Positions 28,111 to 36,033 of a stretch of DNA of 64,000 bases are shown piece after piece. Positions within the stretch are counted from its first letter, which is position 1. Each line of letters starts with the position of its first letter. The notes beneath the pieces are model-generated. The model did no database searches and was not told where the DNA came from. It saw only the letters and a list, made by a program, of their open reading frames with translations. The position numbers and the translations under genes are program-made. Source of the DNA: Methanolobus tindarius DSM 2278 (GTDB lineage Archaea > Halobacteriota > Methanosarcinia > Methanosarcinales > Methanosarcinaceae); the NCBI RefSeq assembly GCF_000504205.1, contig NZ_AZAJ01000001.1:62001-126000 (forward strand), written 5' to 3'.

Positions 28111-28185
28111 TTGGTGTTGATACACAACATTTTAACTGAAGTTTACTTCAAACCCCGTTATCTGGATGAACGGAGGAAAAACTAA
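28111..28185 (+). CDS. possible 24-residue leader peptide before the small symporter protein
   Basis: A TTG at 28111 (or GTG 28114) sits about ten bases after a strong ggagg (28097-28101). Its frame ends in TAATG, which overlaps the ATG of the next small gene. The peptide ends in YFKPRYLDERRKN. A strong RBS without any other start to serve is the main support. No similarity is known to me; it may only be a translational leader. Confidence 0.35.
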   Translation: MVLIHNILTEVYFKPRYLDERRKN

Positions 28186-28274
28186 TGCCATTGCCTTATC
28201 TGTATTTAATCGCAGCAGTTATTGTTATGCTTGGAATAACTTTCTTTTTCGTACTGAGGCAGGACCATGATTAA
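28185..28274 (+). CDS. 29-residue single-helix protein preceding a sodium/solute symporter
   Basis: The sequence is MPLPYLYLIAAVIVML, then GITFFFVLRQDHD: one hydrophobic helix and a short polar C-terminus. cggagg precedes the ATG by ten bases. Its last 8 bases overlap the symporter start at 28267. The two other symporters in this window (48903, 55290) also have a tiny one-helix gene in the same position, although their sequences differ from this one. I infer a small accessory subunit of the carrier. Confidence 0.7.
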   Translation: MPLPYLYLIAAVIVMLGITFFFVLRQDHD

Positions 28275-29676
28275 CCATATACTTCTTGTTCTGTATGTTA
28301 TCGGAATTCTGCTGTTGTCAATTAAACTCAAACAGGGAACATTTTCAGGATTCGTGATATCTGACCGTAATATCACACACCCTGCTGTTATCGGTATAGC
28401 ATACATGGCAGCATATTTCAGTGCAGCCTCATTCCTTGGAGGCGGCGGATACGGACTTGTTGCCGGACTTCCCTGGGTAATCTGGGCAGTATTTTTCCAC
28501 GTTGCATTTGCATGCATTGCCTTCCTTGTTGCACCTAAAATATGGGCAGCTTCACAGCAGTACGATGCAAAGACAGTTCCACAACTTCTGGAACGCCGCT
28601 ACAATTCACAGAAAGGAAAGGTGCTTCTTGCAGCAATAATGCTTTTGATGTACACCGTTTATCTGGTTGCAATCTTCAAGGGATGTGCAAATCTTTTCCA
28701 GGGACTTCTCGGAGTAACTTATGTTCAGGGACTAATAATAGCTGTCATAATTGTCGCCCTCTATTATGTGATCGGTGGACTGCCAGCCATTCTATGGATC
28801 AGTTTCCTTCAGGGACTTATCATGCTTGTTGGTGCCGTATTCCTGTACGGAGGACTTCTTTCAAGTGGCGGTGGTGCTGATATTTGGAATGCTATCCCGG
28901 CAGACATACTGAACATGGGTGGAGCTATGGTTCCATGGCAGAAAACGTTTGGAACTGCCTTTGCAATAAGTCTCGGACTGCTGGCACTTCCTGATCTGCT
29001 TATCATGCTGTTCTCAGCAAAGGACAAGAGGGTTGTACGTTTTGCAGGAATCTACGGACCTATTTCCATCACAATTTATGCACTCTGCATTTTCTCACTG
29101 GGAATTCTGGCATACGGAGCTTTCAGTCAGGAACAGCTTGCACCTTACATAGCTAACCCTGACGGACTGGTGCCATTCCTTGCAACATCACTTCTCCCTG
29201 CAGGATTTGACAGTATTGTGCTGCTTGCAGCTATTTCAGCCGCAATGTCCACAATGAGTGCAATTGTACTTGTTACAACAACATCCCTTACTTCAGACAT
29301 ACTGAAGTATTTCAAACCTGAAACAACAGATGATAAGATTCTCAAGATTACAAGGATTGTCGGAGTTATAATCATCATTGTCTCGGCTTTCTTTGCAATT
29401 GACGTACCACAGCTTATCGTGCCGCTGGTGTCCGTAAGCATGGGAGTTATTGCATGCTGTGTTTTCGTACCACTATTCTTTGGACTATACTGGAAACGCG
29501 GTACATCAACTGGATTCATTGCAAGCCTCATTGCAAGTTTCGGCTCAATTGTCCTGTGGCAGCTCTTTGGTAACCCGCTTATTCACCCGGTTTTCATTGG
29601 CCTGATATGCGGAACCGTAGCTTATCTTGGCGGCAGTCTTGCAAGTCCTGCACAGGCAGCCGGAACAGACAATTAA
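28267..29676 (+). CDS. sodium:solute symporter (SSS) family transporter
   Basis: The 469-residue integral membrane protein has about 12-13 helices. Family features: SGFVISDRNITHPAVIGIAYMAAYFSAASFLGG region (key FxxxDRN, AAYFSAASFLGGG), YVIGGLPAILWISFLQGLIM, LLAAISAAMSTMSAIVLVTTTSLTSDI and FFGLYWKRGTSTG. Substrate unknown. It is divergent from the cysH operon, so a sulfur compound is possible, but nothing in the sequence proves it. It is only distantly similar to the two paralogues at 48903 and 55290. Confidence 0.88.
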   Translation: MINHILLVLYVIGILLLSIKLKQGTFSGFVISDRNITHPAVIGIAYMAAYFSAASFLGGGGYGLVAGLPWVIWAVFFHVAFACIAFLVAPKIWAASQQYDAKTVPQLLERRYNSQKGKVLLAAIMLLMYTVYLVAIFKGCANLFQGLLGVTYVQGLIIAVIIVALYYVIGGLPAILWISFLQGLIMLVGAVFLYGGLLSSGGGADIWNAIPADILNMGGAMVPWQKTFGTAFAISLGLLALPDLLIMLFSAKDKRVVRFAGIYGPISITIYALCIFSLGILAYGAFSQEQLAPYIANPDGLVPFLATSLLPAGFDSIVLLAAISAAMSTMSAIVLVTTTSLTSDILKYFKPETTDDKILKITRIVGVIIIIVSAFFAIDVPQLIVPLVSVSMGVIACCVFVPLFFGLYWKRGTSTGFIASLIASFGSIVLWQLFGNPLIHPVFIGLICGTVAYLGGSLASPAQAAGTDN

Positions 29677-29728
29677 AAGAAGAGATGAGAAGATTCCAGA
29701 AGAATTTAGAAAAATCGATTTGAAACAC

Positions 29729-29757
29729 TGCGGAGATTCACTCCGCAACGTTCTTTT
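29729..29757 (+). terminator. hairpin terminator after the symporter
   Basis: TGCGGAG and CTCCGCA form a perfect 7-bp stem with loop ATTCA, followed by acgttctttttt. Confidence 0.65.
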
Positions 29758-29841
29758 TTATACATTATTGTATCTACCTGAAAGTATATCACAAAAAATG
29801 TTTTAAGTCTTTAAATCTATGGAATTGTCAGGTGTTCTGAT

Positions 29842-30198
29842 TTGAAGAATGTAATAAGCAAAAGTTTCGAGATTAAGGACTATATGCTTGATAACACTGT
29901 AATGAATGGTTTCTGGATGAATCTCATAGACCGGGAAAAACTAACTACAGAGGTTGTTTATTCTCCTTCTGGTGTTGAAGGCTTCAGCTCTGAGGATACA
30001 GAAAGACTTGTCACAGAGATTACAAAGAAATGCGATGATTTCAAATCCAAACTTGCTGAAAATATAAACTGCGAAGTTGTTTTCAAGGACTTTGGCGACC
30101 TGAAGTATAAAGCAAATGCTGGTGAACTTCAGTTTAATTCAAAAGAACTGGATGAGATAAGAGTTGTGTATCGCTTTTGTGTCGGATACCATATCTGA
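29842..30198 (+). CDS. hypothetical protein, unknown function
   Basis: A soluble 118-residue protein. I use TTG 29842 with aggtg seven bases upstream; no ATG start fits better. No family recognised. Visible features are a mixed helix/strand pattern: YMLDNTVMNGFWMNLIDREK, a SPSGVEGFSSEDTERLVTEI stretch, and a C-terminal strand region (ELDEIRVVYRFCVGYHI). No metal motif, signal or membrane segment. It is followed by repeat copy B. Confidence 0.6.
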   Translation: MKNVISKSFEIKDYMLDNTVMNGFWMNLIDREKLTTEVVYSPSGVEGFSSEDTERLVTEITKKCDDFKSKLAENINCEVVFKDFGDLKYKANAGELQFNSKELDEIRVVYRFCVGYHI

Positions 30199-30267
30199 TA
30201 TGTGACATTATTTTTGACTCTGTAGAAATCCTGATTGTGATTGATACAGCCTTTATGCTATTTTTCC

Positions 30268-30494
30268 ACAAAAACACTGAGCTAAAACAAAGCAATTATC
30301 CGCTGAAGACGGCATATTTCGATGATTCCATACAGGAAATGTTGACAAACAATGTTGCATATCAACTGAGAATTTTACAGAACTCCTGCAAAAACTATTC
30401 CTGAGTATTACGCAAATCATTTTGTTTATTTTTATGGAAAAGTGCCGACTTTGCCGGACCTTTCGGAACATTCAAATTATTCATGACCTGCGAT
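30268..30494. repeat. dispersed intergenic repeat, copy B
   Basis: Left motif GCTGAAGACGGCATATTT (30302-30319) and right motif AAAAGTGCCGACTTTGCC (30438-30455) are imperfect inverted copies of each other and match those of copies A and C. The flanks acaaaaacactg...ctaaaacaaag and ttcatgacctgcga are also shared. It lies between convergent genes. A 75-codon frame across it is not kept in the other copies. Confidence 0.7.
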
Positions 30495-30599
30495 TAATCA
30501 TATCAATCTAAGAAAAAACATGCACACCTTAAAGTCCAGATGGCAGATTTTTACACGATATAAAATAAGATGTAAAAGAAACTAAAGTAAAAAAAGAAA

Positions 30600-30624
30600 G
30601 TGTAGAGAGCTTAAAGCCCTCTTT
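30600..30624 (-). terminator. hairpin terminator of the cadherin-like surface protein gene
   Basis: On the minus strand GAGGGCTT and AAGCTCTC pair with one G-U, followed by a T-rich tract, 11 bases after the stop codon. Confidence 0.6.
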
Positions 30625-30634
30625 CAACCTTATT

Positions 30635-33358
30635 TTATTTTCTTCTCATCAGGAACGCAAGTGAAACAAACACAATTCCTGCAAAAGCAGTGAATCCTGG
30701 AGTATCCGGCGTTTCTTCTTCTACAGGTTCTTCTGCAAGCTCTTCAACAGAAGGAGCTGATGCAGGTACCTGTTCTGTGGTTTCAGCGACCTCATCTCCT
30801 ACAACTTCAAAGATTGAGAATCCAGGGGTTTCGGCGTAGAAATAGATATACTCACCTTCTTCTCTTTCCTGATGAGTGGGCAGATCATTCCACTGTTCAC
30901 CATGATACCTGCTCATACGTATTGTAGAAACATCAATGTTATTCTCCTCTATCCATTCACGACTGACTTTGAAACGAATCTGGATGTTGTCAGCATTGTG
31001 TGTGGAGATAGTCCCACTGGCACCAACGTCGATACTCATGACAGAATAAGAGCTACCTTGTGGTGCAGGTACATCAGATGGTCGTTCCTTAAAGACCTGA
31101 ACTTTTGAAACTATAAGACCTTCATTATCTTTTGCATCAAAGCTTATAGCCATTACAGGATCGTCTCCACCAGAAAGATCGAATTTTACAGGTGTGCCTC
31201 CCATTACATATTTTACAGATGTATCGGTTGAACTTACTGTTGCAGGATCCAGGCTTGGGCCTGTTGAAACACGATTGTGTGAATCACTTTCTTCAGGAAC
31301 ATTAACTGTTAAAACAGACCTGTTGGTAGAAGTGTTGTAATAATAACTTGTGTTATAGAACATAACTGCAAAATTATAAGTTCCCCCAGCAGACCGTGTC
31401 GTATTAAAACTCACATTACCATCGGTAACAGTTTTTGGATCGCCTATAGCATTACCATTTAGTGTCAAAACTGCATTACCTACAAATGTTTCATTATACT
31501 CACCTTTTGCACTGGCATTAATCCACACAAGGGTTCCCGGATCCACAGAGTATGAAGGCTCAGGGTCTGAAGTGATTATGATATCCCTGTTAGTGATATT
31601 CAGGGTGAAGATATCAGAATCATTAACTGCAGAAGAATCAGTTGAAGTTCCATTCAAGAGAACTGATATTTCCTGAACAGTTGAATTAGAAAGGGTCTGA
31701 TTATGCCACTCAGTGTCGCCTGAATCCACTACGCCCTGATTGCCGTCTGGAATCCATGAAACATTGTAGTTCAGAGATACCCCATTAGCAGGATCTGCTG
31801 TTGCAAGAATCGAATGATTTAAGTTGAAATCCCGGCCCCAGTCACAGGTTATATTATTAACATTTCCAATGGATAAAGTGGAGATAACATCTGTAACATT
31901 AACTGTGATTGTATGAGTTGTGGTACCATTTACAGCCTGTCCGTCATCAGCCTCAATTTCTAATGAATAACTGGTCTTTGCCTCATAATCCAGTGTGTTC
32001 ACACCAACACTGTTCAAACGAACTTCACCGTCATCAGAATCGATGTCAAACAGAGACTGTCCATCTCCACCGGTGATTGAATAAGTGATATCCTGATCAT
32101 CCGAACCACCATCTGAGTTATTCGCCTGTGCATCATAGAATACCATTGTCTGGTTTGTCTCATTCTCTGACAATGTGAAGGTGGTACCTGAATTGAATAC
32201 TGGAGCATCTCCATAAACGAAAAGTGTGGTTGTAGTTGAGGATAACTCACTGTCTGCATCTTCAGCATTTATTGTCAGAGTTCTTCCAGATGTTACTGTT
32301 CCTGAAGGACTGCCGTCGGTATAATTATGAGTGATAGACCGTGCCAGAGAAGTAACAACACTATCTGTTACAAGCATTGCACGAATATTGTCAATACGCA
32401 TAGTAGCTCCAACAGCCTGTCCACCTGAAGCATCATAACTACCAACAATAAACTTGAATTGCAAATCATTACTATTTTGGGTTACAGTTACCTCTTCTGT
32501 CTGCCAGCTGCTGGTTGAACCCTGGTCTGCAAACAAAACGGTACTACCACTATTTTGGTTGTCTATGAGTAATGCGTAAGCCACATACCAATCACCGTCA
32601 TTGGTAGCCATCCAGTCAAATAATATCTTATCTCCGGCATCAGCCGTAAAACTGGAACTTACTGCTGATGGCCCCCAAACATAACCATATGCTTGTGTAC
32701 TATGGGCTCCGGCGTTGCTAAGCTTCAGGGCATATGTTCCTTGATTTGCATTGGTATCTATAGATGCTACCTGGGTTATTGTATCGCCGGTATTATCCAG
32801 ATCATAACCACCAACCGGATCAGGATTACCGTCCACTGTTTGGTACATTATTGCAAGAAGTTCCGAAGTACTTGGAACTGTAGCGATGGATGTGTCTGTG
32901 GTCCATCCGGTCAAATCTCCGGATTCAAAATCATTGTTTGTTGGTACACTACCACTTTCGGTAATAAAGTCAATTCTAAGTTTTTGACCATCCTGACCAT
33001 CATATGTTGAGTTAATAGTACCTATCTGAACAGTACTACTGCCCGTTCCGACATATACATTGCTCCCTGTTACAGAGATTGCACCACTTGTTGTTGGAGA
33101 GCCTGAACTTTGTATGCCCAGGTCATCATAGGAAGTTGAATTCGATAGATTGAATTCGATGTAACCGCTTCCAAATCCAGTACCATCTGAATTAGTAACA
33201 GTAACATCACTATCAATAATCGTGACCGTCTGTTCTGGAATATTGACATTACTTAAACCGGAATAAGAAGGACCTGTTGCCATTGCCGGTGCTAGAGTTG
33301 CCAATACTACTGAAAAAATTGTTAGAAAAAGTACTAATTTATTAAATATACGACCCAT
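30635..33358 (-). CDS. large exported protein: cadherin-like region, PGF-pre-PGF domain, PGF-CTERM tail
   Basis: About 907 residues. The start at MGRIFNKLVLFLTIF has aggagc upstream; seven more codons are open before it. A signal peptide ends near APAMA. Residues 140-330 look like a carbohydrate-binding or jelly-roll region (DFESGDLTGWTTDTS, KILFDWMATNDGDW-like). A cadherin-type repeat lies near 385-490 (YSITGGDGQSLFDIDSDDGE). Ig-like strands follow, then a PGF-pre-PGF domain (about 705-860; EENNIDVSTIRMSRYHGEQW, FYAETPGFSIFEVVG). The tail TPGFTAFAGIVFVSLAFLMRRK (quoted in parts; PGF, helix, RRK) is a classic archaeosortase signal. Many Asn-X-Ser/Thr sites suggest glycosylation. Confidence 0.85.
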   Translation of the reverse strand: MGRIFNKLVLFLTIFSVVLATLAPAMATGPSYSGLSNVNIPEQTVTIIDSDVTVTNSDGTGFGSGYIEFNLSNSTSYDDLGIQSSGSPTTSGAISVTGSNVYVGTGSSTVQIGTINSTYDGQDGQKLRIDFITESGSVPTNNDFESGDLTGWTTDTSIATVPSTSELLAIMYQTVDGNPDPVGGYDLDNTGDTITQVASIDTNANQGTYALKLSNAGAHSTQAYGYVWGPSAVSSSFTADAGDKILFDWMATNDGDWYVAYALLIDNQNSGSTVLFADQGSTSSWQTEEVTVTQNSNDLQFKFIVGSYDASGGQAVGATMRIDNIRAMLVTDSVVTSLARSITHNYTDGSPSGTVTSGRTLTINAEDADSELSSTTTTLFVYGDAPVFNSGTTFTLSENETNQTMVFYDAQANNSDGGSDDQDITYSITGGDGQSLFDIDSDDGEVRLNSVGVNTLDYEAKTSYSLEIEADDGQAVNGTTTHTITVNVTDVISTLSIGNVNNITCDWGRDFNLNHSILATADPANGVSLNYNVSWIPDGNQGVVDSGDTEWHNQTLSNSTVQEISVLLNGTSTDSSAVNDSDIFTLNITNRDIIITSDPEPSYSVDPGTLVWINASAKGEYNETFVGNAVLTLNGNAIGDPKTVTDGNVSFNTTRSAGGTYNFAVMFYNTSYYYNTSTNRSVLTVNVPEESDSHNRVSTGPSLDPATVSSTDTSVKYVMGGTPVKFDLSGGDDPVMAISFDAKDNEGLIVSKVQVFKERPSDVPAPQGSSYSVMSIDVGASGTISTHNADNIQIRFKVSREWIEENNIDVSTIRMSRYHGEQWNDLPTHQEREEGEYIYFYAETPGFSIFEVVGDEVAETTEQVPASAPSVEELAEEPVEEETPDTPGFTAFAGIVFVSLAFLMRRK

Positions 33359-33581
33359 TTTATTGCTCCTTTTAATCACAGTTGCAAGATTAATAAAATA
33401 ATATATGATACAAATATATAAATACTATCTTATCGAAAGTGGAAAAACTAAAAAATGATAGTTAGCAAGACTGTTAAATTTAATTTTATTTAATAAAGAC
33501 TCATCGAAACAAAAAATACATTTAAAAATATGATTGGAAAAATAAGAAAAAAAACATTAAAAATGCTTTTCTCCATTCAAA

Positions 33582-33659
33582 TTACTGCCTTTTGCTCAAA
33601 AAGTAAACAATTGAAACAAATAAGATTCCTGCAAGAACAGTAAATCCTGGAGTATCAGG
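33582..33659 (-). pseudogene. orphan PGF-CTERM tail fragment
   Basis: On the minus strand this reads PDTPGFTVLAGILFV, then SIVYFLSKRQ and a stop: a complete sorting tail with no gene body. It directly follows the stop codon of the HdrD-like gene and is in the same frame with it, separated by one TAA and one AAA codon. Most likely it is the 3' remnant of a lost surface-protein gene. Confidence 0.65.
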
Positions 33660-33662
33660 TTT

Positions 33663-34772
33663 TTATTTTCTAATAAAATCCGCACCCAACACACTTTCCG
33701 CCAGCAGCACCGAAACATCCTTAATTTTCATTTCTTCATCCTTTGACTTGCAGGCCCCTTCCATATGATGCACACAAAATGGACAATATGAAGCCAGCAT
33801 GCCCGCCTTATCCTTATAACCCTGAACCGTCAGCATGGCAATATCGTCCGCAATTTCCGGGAAGTTGGGTTTAAGGCCTCCTGGTCCTCCGCAACACACC
33901 TGTTTGCCATCAAAGAGTTCATTGACCTGGACACCCATGCTTTCAAGAATACTACGTGGAACATCTTTTGAATCTCTCATGGGACATGCATCCCTGACAG
34001 AAACAGTCAGGTCAAGCTTCTCTGGCCTGAGTGTGCCATCAGATATCATGTCCTTAAACACATTAAGGGAATGCTCAACCTCAAAATTCAGTTCACGGTA
34101 GAGTTTGGGGTACTCTTTACCAAGTACCAGATAACAACCAGGACATGAAGCTATTACCTTCTTCACCCCAAGTGATTCTATATAGTCAACAAACTTTTTA
34201 GCATGCTCTGCAAGATCTCCAAGATGACCATTATCAAGAAGGAAAAGTCCGCAGCATTTCTCTTCTTTAAGTATCATTGGTCTTATTCCTGCATGGTTGA
34301 GCAGGCGGATTGTAGCTCTGGCAATGTCCGGCTGGCTGTATGAGACCCAGCAACCTGCCATGTAAGCTATTTCTGAACTTTCTGCAATATCAAGATCTTC
34401 GGTTATCCAGTCAAACCTCTTTTCAGGATCTTTGGCTCCTGGGCTGTTGTGCTCAATTATGTTATTTGAAATTGCCGTGGTCTTTGCAGGCTCCCTGCCC
34501 TGCTCTGCCAGTAGTTGCCTTTCATACTGGATTATGTCTGTGATTGGAATATTCACCGGACACACATCATCACATGCACCACAGCGAGTTGAAAGATAGA
34601 TGTTGTCGTATTCTTCCTGTGTAAGTTCCTCACCTGCAGCAATCTTTGCAAGACTCTCAATTTTGCCCTGCGGAGTGTAAATGTTACCTTCTGTAACTTT
34701 ATTCACAGGACAAACATCCCAGCACTTCTTGCAGTCGATGCAATAACTTACCTCAAGTTCGAATTTGTTCAT
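33663..34772 (-). CDS. HdrD/GlpC-like iron-sulfur protein with two CCG domains
   Basis: About 369 residues. The second of two adjacent ATGs is better spaced from ggtga. Two N-terminal [4Fe-4S] ferredoxin motifs, CIDCKKCWDVCPV and CGACDDVCPV, are followed by two cysteine-rich CCG-type domains: CCGLFLLDNGH with SCPGCYLVLG, and CCGGPGGL with YCPFCVHH. This matches HdrD-type heterodisulfide reductase catalytic subunits and GlpC relatives; no HdrE cytochrome or Flavin partner is adjacent. It probably handles thiol/disulfide or quinone-type electron transfer; the substrate is unknown. Nine bases upstream lies the DUF523/DUF1722 gene, suggesting an operon. Confidence 0.87.
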   Translation of the reverse strand: MNKFELEVSYCIDCKKCWDVCPVNKVTEGNIYTPQGKIESLAKIAAGEELTQEEYDNIYLSTRCGACDDVCPVNIPITDIIQYERQLLAEQGREPAKTTAISNNIIEHNSPGAKDPEKRFDWITEDLDIAESSEIAYMAGCWVSYSQPDIARATIRLLNHAGIRPMILKEEKCCGLFLLDNGHLGDLAEHAKKFVDYIESLGVKKVIASCPGCYLVLGKEYPKLYRELNFEVEHSLNVFKDMISDGTLRPEKLDLTVSVRDACPMRDSKDVPRSILESMGVQVNELFDGKQVCCGGPGGLKPNFPEIADDIAMLTVQGYKDKAGMLASYCPFCVHHMEGACKSKDEEMKIKDVSVLLAESVLGADFIRK

Positions 34773-34783
34773 CATTTCACCCT

Positions 34784-35767
34784 TTACTCTTTATTCCATT
34801 CGTTATCCCAGTAATCTTTTCCCCTGCTTTCATCCACAGGTGCTTTCAGTTCCTCGGGATAAGGATACAGGAACCTGTCCTTATGCGACTCTTCACCAAG
34901 AGTCCTGAAAGAAAACATCCTGAGAACTTCTATAACAGCATCCCAGCTTATTCTGTTTTCACTAAAACGCCTAAGCATATTGTCAAAGAAAAGAATTTCG
35001 TTATTGTCTTTGTCGCCGGAAGTTAAAAGCATCTTCTTTGCAGTTTCAATTTTCAGGACTTCAGAACCTGGTTTTCTCAGCATCTCCTTCAAAAGCGAAG
35101 TATATTCGTCAAAAACCATTTTTTCACTTTCTGTTCCTGAAATAAGTCCTGACATTTTATCTAACAACAGCGGACTGTATGACATGAAAAGAAAAACATT
35201 CTTCCTGTGAAAGTCCATAAGCAAGTCCATAGAACCCTGGTTCTTTATTTGCCTGAAATCTGCAAAGGCGTAGAGACTTGTCAGGAAATGATGCCTGATG
35301 TGCACGTTAAGCAGCCTTTCACTTTCCTCCATAGGATATCCATGATATCTGTCAATAACATGTCCTGCAAAAAATCCTGAAGACCTTTCAACAACCGGGG
35401 ACATTTCAGCCTTGCCATAGACCTTCACATTCCCAAGACCCATGCTAGGGGAAAGTCCTTTGAAAATAAAACCATCAACCTCTCCCAATTCATCAAGGAA
35501 CTTTTCAGCAAAACTATTCATCCTCTCTGTGAAATCGAGGCCTCCCTTTGTCTGGATAAGCCTATGTTCACCGTTTATCCTGACAATCCTCAGTGTTTCC
35601 CTTGGGACACCAAGACCAATTTCAACTTCCGGGCAAACTATTTTCATATCTGCAAATTGCATCAGATCCCGGACAATAGGAGAGCTGACCTTCTGCCCGT
35701 TATACCGCACATTATCAAACTCAAGACACCTGCTTACCAGTAGTACCGGTCTTGGAAAACCTTCCAT
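34784..35767 (-). CDS. DUF523 + DUF1722 (YbgA-like) protein
   Basis: A 327-residue protein. The N-terminal DUF523 half has LLVSRCLEFDNVRYNGQ, CPEVEIGLGVPRETLRI, GFIFKGLSPSMG and the linked C-terminal DUF1722 half has LNVHIRHHFLTSLYAFADF, YSPLLLDKMSGLI and WDAVIEVLRMFSFR. The function of this family is not established; fusions with photolyase-related genes are known in bacteria. No RBS precedes the ATG, while a TATA-like ttataatc lies about 26 bases earlier on the minus strand, so the transcript may be leaderless. It is upstream of, and probably co-transcribed with, the HdrD-like gene. Confidence 0.82.
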   Translation of the reverse strand: MEGFPRPVLLVSRCLEFDNVRYNGQKVSSPIVRDLMQFADMKIVCPEVEIGLGVPRETLRIVRINGEHRLIQTKGGLDFTERMNSFAEKFLDELGEVDGFIFKGLSPSMGLGNVKVYGKAEMSPVVERSSGFFAGHVIDRYHGYPMEESERLLNVHIRHHFLTSLYAFADFRQIKNQGSMDLLMDFHRKNVFLFMSYSPLLLDKMSGLISGTESEKMVFDEYTSLLKEMLRKPGSEVLKIETAKKMLLTSGDKDNNEILFFDNMLRRFSENRISWDAVIEVLRMFSFRTLGEESHKDRFLYPYPEELKAPVDESRGKDYWDNEWNKE

Positions 35768-35830
35768 AAAATAATATTGTAACTGATAGATTATAATAAT
35801 GACCTAAAAGACTATTTAGGATGCCAGTTC

Positions 35831-36018
35831 CAAAAAACAACCTGTAAACTAAAAAACAAAGAAGCATCCGCCGAAGACGGCACATTCCTACGCTTCTATG
35901 CAGAAGATTATTACAAATATTCGGGACATGATGCAGACAATTTAGTTCAGGCTCATGGGAAAACGCCAGCTTCGCCAAACACTTCGGGATAACTCAGGTT
36001 TTCAGGATCTGCGAGATT
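35831..36018. repeat. dispersed intergenic repeat, copy C
   Basis: Left end caaaaaacaacc...ctaaaaaacaaa and GCCGAAGACGGCACATTCC (35870-35888) agree closely with copy A, including the following cttctatgcagaagatt. Right motif GGGAAAACGCCAGCTTCGCC (35957-35976). The core is about 45 bases shorter than in copy A. Confidence 0.75.
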
Positions 36019-36033
36019 CTTATTTCTCAATTC

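Noticed and set aside
33663-34772. HdrD-like protein as a true surface protein through read-through into the PGF tail
   Set aside because: The stop is TAA, the protein is a cytosolic type Fe-S enzyme without signal peptide, and a relic tail occurs elsewhere too.
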